Shown: positions 43,173 through 49,345 of the stretch, piece by piece
Numbering within the stretch: the first letter of the stretch is position 1
Layout: each line of letters opens with the position of its first letter
Assembly (NCBI GenBank): GCA_036377415.1
Contig: DASUYK010000027.1
Span: 1 to 49,345 of the forward strand
Origin: DASUPK01 sp036377415
GTDB lineage: Bacteria > Actinomycetota > Thermoleophilia > Solirubrobacterales > 70-9
DNA length: 49,345 nucleotides
Reading direction: 5' to 3'
Made by a program: the position numbers and the translations under genes
Notes under the pieces: model-generated
Seen by the model: the letters and a program-made list of their open reading frames with translations, nothing else
Told to the model about the DNA's origin: nothing
Database searches by the model: none

Positions 43173-43210
43173 GGCTCAAGTTGATCCGCGGAGCGGTCGA
43201 CACTTGAGCC
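43173..43210. repeat. Long inverted repeat upstream of epimerase promoter
   Basis: GGCTCAAGT (43173-43181) and ACTTGAGCC (43202-43210) are perfect inverses; CCGC / GCGG forms a second stem inside. It ends about 7 bases from the TTGACA box, so it may be an operator or a structured RNA. Confidence 0.55.
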
Positions 43211-43276
43211 AAGAGACTTGAAGGACCGACGGGCCGGTGACGTGGATTTCGCCGGTGGCACGTCCTTTCGGAACCA

Positions 43277-43303
43277 AAAGGGCCCCCTCGTGGGGCCCTT
43301 TTC
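43277..43303. terminator. Bidirectional rho-independent terminator
   Basis: AAAAGGGCCCC - 5-base loop - GGGGCCCTTTT is a perfect 11-bp stem with A and T tracts on both sides. It follows the NfeD-like gene on the minus strand. Confidence 0.85.
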
Positions 43304-43306
43304 CGT

Positions 43307-43630
43307 TCAGCCGTCGCGCTCGACCTCGAGCGTGAGGCCGTGGACGCCGGTGATCGTGACCCGCTCTCCGATCCCGGCCTCCGAATGGGAGCGGGCGTGC
43401 CAGATCTCGCCGCGGAACCGGACCCGGCCCCGCGGGTCGCAGGCCTCGACGACCTCGGCCGTCTTCCCGATCAGCCCCTCGGCACCGGTCCGGACCCGAT
43501 ATCGCCGCAGGAAGCGGATCCAGAATCCGACCTCGGCGACCTCGACGGCGATCCCGATCACGACCGCGGCGAGTCCCAGCCACGGTGGGAGGACGAACAG
43601 CGCGAGGGCGATCATCGCGAGCAGGAACAT
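43307..43630 (-). CDS. NfeD-like membrane protein
   Basis: 107 residues with one or two N-terminal helices (LAMIALALFVLPPWLGLAAV) and a C-terminal OB-fold NfeD-like domain (GLIGKTAEVVEACDPRGRVR, FRGEIWHARS). NfeD domains normally pair with a flotillin or a membrane protease (HflK-like); no partner is in the window. Terminated by the strong hairpin beyond its stop. Confidence 0.78.
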   Translation of the reverse strand: MFLLAMIALALFVLPPWLGLAAVVIGIAVEVAEVGFWIRFLRRYRVRTGAEGLIGKTAEVVEACDPRGRVRFRGEIWHARSHSEAGIGERVTITGVHGLTLEVERDG

Positions 43631-43707
43631 CGCCTCCGATGCTAAGGGTCCTCACGCGGTCCCCCCTGGGGCGGAATCGGGGCCCACTTCGGCCTGGGTA
43701 GGCCAGC

Positions 43708-46581
43708 TCAGCGCGCCGGCCCGAAGTGCTGCTGCTGCACGGCGTCGCTGAGAACCTCTCCTCTCAACGTCGAAACGCCGTGGTAGTCGTCGGTGAGCCA
43801 CAGGCCGAGCTGGTTGCCGAACCACGGCCCGGCTGGGTTGCCGCTCTCGCCGCCGGGGATCACCTGGACGGCGTGCGGATGCTGGCTGAGCGCCTCGGAG
43901 ACGAAGCGGCGGGCGGGGCCGCCATCGAACATGAAGCCGTTGAGCGTCGAGGCCCTCGGGCTGTGCGATGAGGCATCGACGACGCCGAAGCCGCCGTCGA
44001 TCGCCACCCCGTCCAGGTCCGGGCCGAGGTGGCTGAACCCGGCCCCCGGCGGGATCGAGAACGTGCCGCCGAGCGGATGGCTGAAGACGATCCGGTGGAG
44101 GAGGCCCCAGCGGTAGTCGGCGAGATTCGTCGAGCCGTCGAACGCAGAGGCGAAGCCCGCGCCGGCGGCGAGGTCGAGCGCATCCCTGAGCGCCTGGAGG
44201 ACGGCGGTGTGGCGGGCATTCTCGTCCGCGAGGAAGACGATTCCCGACTCCCCGGTGCCGCTCCCGGTGAGCAGGCGCCTCAGCGCCGTCATCGCCTGGT
44301 CGCCGCTTGGCAGGAAGCCGCCGAGCCCGCGCGCGACGAGGGGGCCGTCGACGATCGAGGCAAGGGCTTGCCCGCGCCAGAGGCTGTAGATCGTCGCCGC
44401 GACGCTCGCGTCGATCTCCGCCTGGTCCGGCGTCCCGAGCGCATTCGGAGAATCACTCGCGTCGTATCCCTCCGGGATCCCGGTGGGCGTCGAGAAGTCC
44501 CACCCGGCGAGAAGGGCGACCGCCTCCTGGATCTTGGGATCGGCGCCCAGTGCAGCGAGCGCGGCGGGCGCGGCGGCTGCCTGTGCCGCTTCCAGCGCGG
44601 CGGTGATGTGGGGGACCAACACCCGCGCGTCGTTCAGCTTCACGTCGGCCTGGACCGACTGCATCTCGCCGAACGTGACGGAGCCGTTTCCGGCCGCCTG
44701 CTGGATCCGGTCGGTGATCCGGGCGTTTCGGTTCCCGTCGGCGTGCCCCGGGGTGATGTAGCGGATCCCTCCGCCCGGCCGGAGCTCGTTCAGCGGGTCG
44801 TTGTCGAAGGTCTGGCCGGTCGGATCCTGGTTCGCATTGGAGATCCAGCCCCGCTCCGGATTGACGAGGCCGTCCATCTCCTCGACCGGGAGGATCTCGT
44901 AGGGGATCGCTTGGTCCTCGGTCTGGGACTGGTCGGCGATCCACTCGTTGCCCCCAGTCCCGCTTCGAATGAAGAACGGGGGCAGTCCGACCACGCTCTC
45001 CGCCTGCAGGTCCTCGCGCAGGGGGATCTCGGCGCTTGTCTTGTAGCCGAAGTTGCCCCGATCGTCGACGTACATCCAATTCTGGGCGCCGAAGTCGAAG
45101 TAGCGCTGCGCGTCGATCGCCTCGCCGACCGTGTCGGCGTGAGAGAGGAGCCGGAAGAAGTCTGGCTCGCGCGTGGGGCTGAAGCCGGTGTACTGGATCG
45201 AGATCCCGGTCGTGCCCATGACGCTGACGATCGGGCCGTCGTTCCGGCGTGGGACGACGATCGTCGCCGGCGGCACGGTCGCCGATGGCGGCACCACCGC
45301 CGTGTCGTCCGGGACCCCGTTGAGCTGGTTCGCCTGGTAGGTCTCGGGGATGATCTCGGTGGGCTCCTGGCTGCCCTGGTAGGAGGTCGCCACTGGCACT
45401 CCGTTCTGGATCGTGAGCTGCTCCTGGTAGACGTCGGTGACGTCGGTCGGGTTCACGGTTGAGCCCCAGGAGACGTGGCCGTTGGTGCCGTGGACCACCG
45501 CCGGCGCGCCCGGGAAGGTGACGCCGTAGAGGTTCACCCCGTCTGCGCCGCCGACGTCGATCCCGGCCTCGTAGAAGGTCGGCGGCGATCCGAGCGAGAG
45601 GTGCGGATCGCTCGCCACCATCGGCCGGCCGGTGGCGGACTTCTCACCGGAGACGACCCAGACGTTCGATCCCTGGTCGCCCTGCCCAGCTGGGACTCCG
45701 GCCGCCTTGAAGCCACGCAGCGCCTGCTCGGCCGCTGCGGCCGTGCTCTGGTCGATCGACGAGGACGACCATGGTGGGGAACCTCCGCTCCGCAGCGGCT
45801 GGGACGTCTCCCCCGGCAGGATCGAGGGGGCGTGCGCGAACGGCTCGCTCCTCATCACGTCCTCGAAGAAGAGCCTCCCCCCGTTGAACCCCTGCGCGAC
45901 ACCAGCCCGCAGATAGGCGAAGAGCGTCAGGGTGCGGTCGATGTCATCGACGTCGAACGAGAGCCCGAAGGCGAGCAGCTTCGAGATCGCCATCGAGTCG
46001 AGCGCGGTCCACTCCGGGATCGTGGTCAACTCCAGCCCGGCGTACTCGGACGGCAGCGGGTGCGAGTCGAGCCAGGCGTTCACCCCGGCGCTGAAGGCGT
46101 CGAGCGCATCCCTGCTCTCCGGTGAGATCGCGTCGAGCGACCGGGCCGCGGCGCGGCGTAGCCCGATCGTCCGGAGCTGGACGTCGGTTTCGAGCGCATC
46201 CGGCCCGACCAGCTCGGCGAGCGTCCCGCTCGCCTGACGGCGGCTGTAGTCCATCTGGAAGAGCCGGTCCTCGGCGTGCAGCCAGCCGAGCAGCAGATAG
46301 GCGTCGTGCTCGCTGTTCGCATAGATGTGGGGGACGCCGAGGCGGTCCCGCACCACCTGCGCCGGACCCCTGAGCCCGGCGATCTTGATCCCCTCCTCGG
46401 GCGGGGGCTTCTTCGCCGCGAACCCGAATGAGGCCTTCGGGTTGGGGTCAGATCCCGAGGCGTTCCCGGGCAGGGTGACGATCGCGATCGCCAGCAGCGC
46501 GAGGCATCCAGCAGCGAAGCGCAGCGCCACTCCGGTCGATCCCTGTGTCGGTGCGCGCTCCGGCGAGACTCCGCCCTCCAT
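43708..46581 (-). CDS. Penicillin acylase-family (Ntn-hydrolase) precursor
   Basis: 957 residues from ATG 46581. Signal peptide LRFAAGCLALLAIAIVTLPG, a pro-region, then alpha domain with DRLGVPHIYANSEHDAYLLL. The self-cleavage/nucleophile serine is in GDQGSNVWVVSG (Ser305). The beta domain has VVHGTNGHVSWGST, NLYGVTFPG and YVDDRGNFGY. It would be processed to alpha and beta chains outside the cell. The substrate is unknown (penicillin, acyl-homoserine lactone or lipopeptide). The longer upstream frame is not used. Confidence 0.9.
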   Translation of the reverse strand: MEGGVSPERAPTQGSTGVALRFAAGCLALLAIAIVTLPGNASGSDPNPKASFGFAAKKPPPEEGIKIAGLRGPAQVVRDRLGVPHIYANSEHDAYLLLGWLHAEDRLFQMDYSRRQASGTLAELVGPDALETDVQLRTIGLRRAAARSLDAISPESRDALDAFSAGVNAWLDSHPLPSEYAGLELTTIPEWTALDSMAISKLLAFGLSFDVDDIDRTLTLFAYLRAGVAQGFNGGRLFFEDVMRSEPFAHAPSILPGETSQPLRSGGSPPWSSSSIDQSTAAAAEQALRGFKAAGVPAGQGDQGSNVWVVSGEKSATGRPMVASDPHLSLGSPPTFYEAGIDVGGADGVNLYGVTFPGAPAVVHGTNGHVSWGSTVNPTDVTDVYQEQLTIQNGVPVATSYQGSQEPTEIIPETYQANQLNGVPDDTAVVPPSATVPPATIVVPRRNDGPIVSVMGTTGISIQYTGFSPTREPDFFRLLSHADTVGEAIDAQRYFDFGAQNWMYVDDRGNFGYKTSAEIPLREDLQAESVVGLPPFFIRSGTGGNEWIADQSQTEDQAIPYEILPVEEMDGLVNPERGWISNANQDPTGQTFDNDPLNELRPGGGIRYITPGHADGNRNARITDRIQQAAGNGSVTFGEMQSVQADVKLNDARVLVPHITAALEAAQAAAAPAALAALGADPKIQEAVALLAGWDFSTPTGIPEGYDASDSPNALGTPDQAEIDASVAATIYSLWRGQALASIVDGPLVARGLGGFLPSGDQAMTALRRLLTGSGTGESGIVFLADENARHTAVLQALRDALDLAAGAGFASAFDGSTNLADYRWGLLHRIVFSHPLGGTFSIPPGAGFSHLGPDLDGVAIDGGFGVVDASSHSPRASTLNGFMFDGGPARRFVSEALSQHPHAVQVIPGGESGNPAGPWFGNQLGLWLTDDYHGVSTLRGEVLSDAVQQQHFGPAR

Positions 46582-46710
46582 GGCGTCTTGCGTCCTCTCG
46601 AGGCAGCCGAAGCAAGCTGGGTGTATCACAGCCGCCTCGCCCCGGCAAGGAAAGTCAATCTCAGCTCAACAAATCTCGGTAGGCCCGCACCCGCTGACCC
46701 GACCGACGAG

Positions 46711-46753
46711 AGGCGCCTACCGGAATCGAACCGGTGTAAACGGCTTTGCAAGC
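46711..46753 (-). tRNA. tRNA-Cys 3' fragment (likely attachment-site scar)
   Basis: 43 bases from the anticodon loop to the discriminator: TTGCAAA loop, GCCGT stem side, T arm ACCGG-TTCGATT-CCGGT and acceptor end AGGCGCC, then T. The 5' half (expected GGCGCCT start) is absent upstream. The sequence matches typical actinobacterial tRNA-Cys in the anticodon-to-T-arm region. The 5' side breaks at the anticodon stem, as expected for a duplicated 3' end left by an integrase. Confidence 0.7.
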
Positions 46754-46926
46754 TCAGGCTTGGTGGTCGGGTCGGGTCTTCCAGGCACGGATCGGGTTAT
46801 CTCAGGTCGCTGAGAGGCCCTCCGAATTTCGCATCTCGGGACATATTCGGGACACGCTTTTCGCCGAGTTCTAGCTACAGCTTTTCGCGCATAGGAGAAG
46901 CCGTTACCGAGCGACGGACGGACGAA
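46754..46926. other. Gap of 173 bases, no gene seen
   Basis: Contains TGTCCCGA repeated twice (about 46838-46857) and no convincing frame. No integrase recognised. Confidence 0.5.
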
Positions 46927-47490
46927 TCAGTCCGACTCATCGCGGGCCCGCCCGTAGCGCTCGTAGATGACGCGCGAGCCAAACGTTCTGGTCTCGATCA
47001 GGTCCAGCGGGACGTGTTCGGTGACCGGCGGCAGGAACGGCGTGCCGCCACCGACGACGACCGGGTAGCGGAACATGCGCAGCTCGTCGACGAGGCCGGG
47101 CTCGATCGCCGCCGCGGCCAGGCCGGCCCCGCCGATCGAGACGTCCTTGTCGGTCACGTCGAGCGCGGAAGCGGCCTCCTCGGCCACCGACGCCTGGGCG
47201 AGCCGGGCGTTGCCCTGGACGCTGTCGAGCGTGCGGCTGAAGACGACCTTCGGGATCGCGCACCAGACGTCGGCGAACGCGGCCCGGAGTTCGTTCTCGC
47301 GCATCAACGGATCCGTCTCTCACACCCGCATCGTCTCGTAAAGCCTGCGGCCGCACAGATAACCGCCGAGCTGGCGTACCTGCGCGAGGTGGAAACCAAA
47401 CAGCTCTTCGTTAGGGGCGGTCCACCCGAACCCGCCCTCGCGGTCGGCGATAAAGCCGTCCACAGAGACGCTCATCGAGTAGATCAGCAT
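46927..47490 (-). pseudogene. RibD-C/dihydrofolate reductase-like protein disrupted by TGA
   Basis: Reading from ATG 47490: SMSVSVDGFIADREGGFG, ending CGRRLYETMRV, then TGA at 47320-47322, and the frame continues ETDPLMRENELRAAF to the end at 46927 (VIYERYGRARDESD). The family consensus at this point is a Trp (RVWETD-like), so TGG has become TGA. The two halves together make a normal length of about 186 residues. A true nonsense mutation or a sequencing error are both possible. Confidence 0.8.
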
Positions 47491-47524
47491 GGGCTTCACG
47501 GGCGCGTGATGCTATTGCTGGGGC

Positions 47525-48058
47525 ATGGCGGGCAAGGCATCGGAGCGGTTTGTCTGGGCGGTCGACACTCTGGAGGTCCGCCCGGCCGACCGCCTGCTCG
47601 AGGTCGGCTGCGGCCACGGCGTCGCGGTCTCCCTGGTCTGCGAGAGGCTGACGACGGGAACGATCACCGCGATCGACCGCTCGCCCAAGATGATCGAGAT
47701 GGCCACGCGGAGAAATCGCGAGCACGTCGACGCGGGCCGGGCTGTGCTTGAGGCGATCGCGCTCGAGGACGCGGACCTCGGCGATCGGCGCTTCGACAAG
47801 GTCTTCGCCTTCAATGTCGCTCCCTTCTGGCAGCAGCCGGAGGTCGCGCTCGGGGCCGTCCGCGAGCACCTCGCCCGAGATGGGGCCGTCTACATCTTCT
47901 GGGACGCGCGCCACTTCGCAGCGGAGCGAGCCCGGGAGCTCGGGAACGAGCTGGCCGACCGGCTACGCGAGGGCGGATTCTCCGTCGACAGGGTGCTGGT
48001 CGAGGACCTGCGCCCGGTCCCCGCGGTCTGCGCGATGGGGCGGCCCCAGGGTGGATGA
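47525..48058 (+). CDS. Class I SAM-dependent methyltransferase
   Basis: 177 residues. Motif I LLEVGCGHGVAVSLV, acidic loop TAIDRSPKMIEMA, and motif FDKVFAFNVAPFWQ. Typical small-molecule methyltransferase; substrate unknown. Divergent from the broken dihydrofolate reductase-like gene. Confidence 0.82.
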   Translation: MAGKASERFVWAVDTLEVRPADRLLEVGCGHGVAVSLVCERLTTGTITAIDRSPKMIEMATRRNREHVDAGRAVLEAIALEDADLGDRRFDKVFAFNVAPFWQQPEVALGAVREHLARDGAVYIFWDARHFAAERARELGNELADRLREGGFSVDRVLVEDLRPVPAVCAMGRPQGG

Positions 48059-48218
48059 ACATGGACCGCAACACCGTGTCGCGTTCCCTGGCCAGCAGCA
48101 GCCACCCTCGTGGCGAATCCCGTCGCTGATTGGGACGATCAGCAGTCGTTTCATCTGCGGCAGCGTCACGCCCACTCATCGCGCAAGGCAGGAGCGACTC
48201 GGGCGCAAGGACACGCGC
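48059..48218. other. Gap, nothing recognised
   Basis: 160 bases between the methyltransferase and the regulator stop. No gene or clear signal seen. Confidence 0.4.
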
Positions 48219-49022
48219 TCATGGTCGCGCCTCCCTGCTGAGCTCGCCGAGCCGCGCCGCGCTGCGCTCGTCCATCGGCAGGAAGGTCTCGATCGCGAGG
48301 TTTGCCGCGGTCACCTCCAGTGGCGCCCCGAGGGTGGCGATCACGGTGAAGAGACTGACCTCGCCGAGGGGTGTGCGGAGGTCCAGCGAGACCACCGGCT
48401 GGGTCGCGGGGCCGGTGGGCGGCGCGTTCGGGAGATAGGACTCCACCTCATCGATCAGCTCGCCGAGGGCCGGATCGGCATCCTCACGGCTCCTTCGCCT
48501 CAGCTTCTGAATCAGCGGCACGTTGCAGGCCGCGGTCATCGACGAGATCTTCGGCAGGCCTCCCGGGTGAACCCCGAGCCGGAGCATGTTGATCGGGGGC
48601 TCGAGCAGTTCAGGGTCGACCCCGTCCCAGAGGAGCGACGCGGCGCGATTCGCCTCGATCAGGTTCCAGAGCCCGTCGACGATCAATGCCGGGTACGGCT
48701 CGTACGCCTCCAGCAGTCCGCTCAGCGACTCGCGCAGGGGCCGCATGACGTCGCCGTCGTAGGGCTGTTCCAGATAGGGAGGAGCGAAGCCCCCTGCGAG
48801 CAGCAGGCGGTTGCGCTCGGCGATCGGCAGGTCGAGGTGCTGGGCGAGGTGGATGAGGAGCTGGCGGCTCGGGCGCGAGCGGCCGGTCTCGACGAAGCTC
48901 AGGTGCTTGGTCGAGACGTTCGCGTCCAGGGACAACTCGAGCTGGCTGAGGCCGCGTCGTCCGCGCCAGAAGCGGATCAACTCGCCCGCGGTTTGGGGCT
49001 CCTGCTCGGTCTGGACGACCAC
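48219..49022 (-). CDS. XRE-family regulator with MmyB-type ligand domain
   Basis: 267 residues. N-terminal HTH: IRFWRGRRGLSQLELSLDAN, then STKHLSFVETGRSRPSRQLL. The C-terminal MmyB-like/PAS-type ligand-binding domain has YPALIVDGLWNLIEANRAAS and LFTVIATLGAPLEVTAANLA. GTG at 49022 has no Shine-Dalgarno; TAACTT is 7 bases upstream. Likely controls the divergent SnoaL-like gene through the dyad between them. Confidence 0.9.
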   Translation of the reverse strand: MVVQTEQEPQTAGELIRFWRGRRGLSQLELSLDANVSTKHLSFVETGRSRPSRQLLIHLAQHLDLPIAERNRLLLAGGFAPPYLEQPYDGDVMRPLRESLSGLLEAYEPYPALIVDGLWNLIEANRAASLLWDGVDPELLEPPINMLRLGVHPGGLPKISSMTAACNVPLIQKLRRRSREDADPALGELIDEVESYLPNAPPTGPATQPVVSLDLRTPLGEVSLFTVIATLGAPLEVTAANLAIETFLPMDERSAARLGELSREARP

Positions 49023-49029
49023 CCGATTG

Positions 49030-49035
49030 AAGTTA
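49030..49035 (-). promoter_or_regulatory. Candidate leaderless promoter -10 box of XRE gene
   Basis: TAACTT (minus strand) is 7 bases before the GTG, and there is no ribosome-binding site. Confidence 0.45.
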
Positions 49036-49057
49036 GCGGGGTGTCCGCTCAGGTTCC

Positions 49058-49101
49058 ATTACCCGGCGTGTAATGCCGGCCGGCTTTACACGAGAGGTAA
49101 T
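49058..49101. promoter_or_regulatory. Operator dyad between XRE and SnoaL-like genes
   Basis: ATTACCCGGCGTGTAA (49058-49073) and TTACACGAGAGGTAAT (49086-49101) are inverses at 13 of 16 positions, around a 12-base centre that is itself palindromic (GCCGGCCGGC). Placed for repression or activation of the right-hand gene. Confidence 0.7.
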
Positions 49102-49167
49102 AGACGCGTGGCCTTGCCTCCGGGACAGTTGACGGCGAAGCAACCAGACGATCAACGGAGGTAACCG

Positions 49168-49345
49168 ATGACCGACACAGTGCAGGGTCGAAAGAATTTC
49201 AATGATCCGAACGAGCTCGCCGAGCGCTACACGGCGGTCTGGATGGAGCCGGATGGCGACCGCCGCCGCGAGGCGATCGCCGGGCTCTGGAGCGAGGATG
49301 CGATCCATGTCCTCCAGCCCACGCAGGAGGTCTACGAGGCCGCCG
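49168..49345 (+). CDS. SnoaL-like protein (3' end outside window)
   Basis: ATG at 49168 with GGAGGT 5 bases upstream. The first 59 residues (MTDTVQGRKNFNDPNELAER, then YTAVWMEPDGDRRREAIAGL, then WSEDAIHVLQPTQEVYEA) fit the NTF2/SnoaL fold. Divergent from the XRE gene. Confidence 0.75.
   Translation, partial: MTDTVQGRKNFNDPNELAERYTAVWMEPDGDRRREAIAGLWSEDAIHVLQPTQEVYEAA

Larger units (their letters stand above)
43050..43306. other. Intergenic region with promoter, inverted repeat and terminator
   Basis: 257 bases of lower GC. It contains TTTCGC-N7-GCGAAA near 43110-43128, a minus-strand TTGACA at 43161-43166 with CAATGT 18 bases downstream, the inverted repeat at 43173-43210, and the terminator at 43277-43303. 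No protein-like frame. Confidence 0.6.

Noticed and set aside
46838..46857. Repeated TGTCCCGA as an integrase gene remnant
   Set aside because: Only two short repeats and no recognisable integrase frame next to the tRNA fragment.
47320..47322. Selenocysteine or stop-codon reassignment at the TGA
   Set aside because: No SECIS-like element was seen and TGA is used as a normal stop by many genes in the window.
1..49345. CRISPR array, rRNA operon, toxin-antitoxin pair, phage genes
   Set aside because: Looked for and not found.

Overview
The window is a gene-dense, GC-rich (roughly 70% G+C by eye) bacterial chromosome segment. It has GTG/TTG starts, many 4-base gene overlaps, a class E-like sortase, DUF4235, a GlsB-type membrane protein and an Rpf-like lysozyme-fold protein. 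These point to an actinobacterium, most likely a deep-branching lineage such as Thermoleophilia; that placement is inference from gene content. Almost all of it is core genome, and only the right end looks accessory.

Layout from left to right. 1-1.7 kb: a GMC flavoprotein oxidoreductase, probably cut by the window edge. 1.7-3.7 kb: four tandem paralogous four-helix membrane proteins, the first-transcribed carrying a Lys/Ser/Arg-rich histone-H1-like tail. 3.8-7.0 kb: folD and pcrA/uvrD. 7.1-10.4 kb: a lipoprotein, cysE, cysK and small membrane or zinc-ribbon proteins. 10.5-11.9 kb: a secreted multicopper oxidase. 12.1-14.1 kb: an Rrf2 regulator, a VanZ-like protein and an HDOD-HD-LuxR fusion. 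14.1-18.3 kb: gltX, divergent from nfo by a single base, then a hydrolase, a lipoprotein transglycosylase and a Cys-rich unknown. 18.4-22.4 kb: dnaE and a SixA-like phosphatase. 22.4-25.8 kb: SnoaL-like, ferritin-like, DUF4235, BrkB and a coiled-coil Rpf-like protein. 26.2-29.8 kb: LysR, a small unknown, a 50-residue protein coupled to argG, and a sortase. 29.8-41.8 kb: a co-oriented translation/arginine supercluster (thrS, infC-rpmI-rplT-trmH/spoU-pheS-pheT-argC-argJ-argB-argD). 41.9-46.6 kb: tRNA-Val, an NAD-dependent epimerase, an NfeD-like protein and a penicillin acylase. 46.7-49.3 kb: a 3' fragment of a tRNA-Cys gene (a likely integration scar), then a dihydrofolate-reductase-like gene broken by TGA, a methyltransferase, and an XRE regulator divergent from a SnoaL-like gene across a strong dyad.

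The most unusual signal is a dispersed REP-like palindrome of about 35 bp, with arms ACGGGTYGCTCC and GGAGCACCCTCGCATC. It occurs at about seven places: at both ends of folD, before the Rpf-like gene, in the gap upstream of that gene, between infC and rpmI, between argC and argJ, and in frame inside argC. Where it precedes a gene its stem carries the Shine-Dalgarno sequence; where it lies at a gene end it supplies the last codons.

Several genes (cysK, lysR, the XRE regulator, the ferritin-like gene) have a TANNNT -10 box 6-8 bases before the start codon and no Shine-Dalgarno, which suggests leaderless transcripts. At the first three the box lies in or beside a palindrome. No CRISPR array, rRNA, complete insertion sequence or recognisable integrase was seen.
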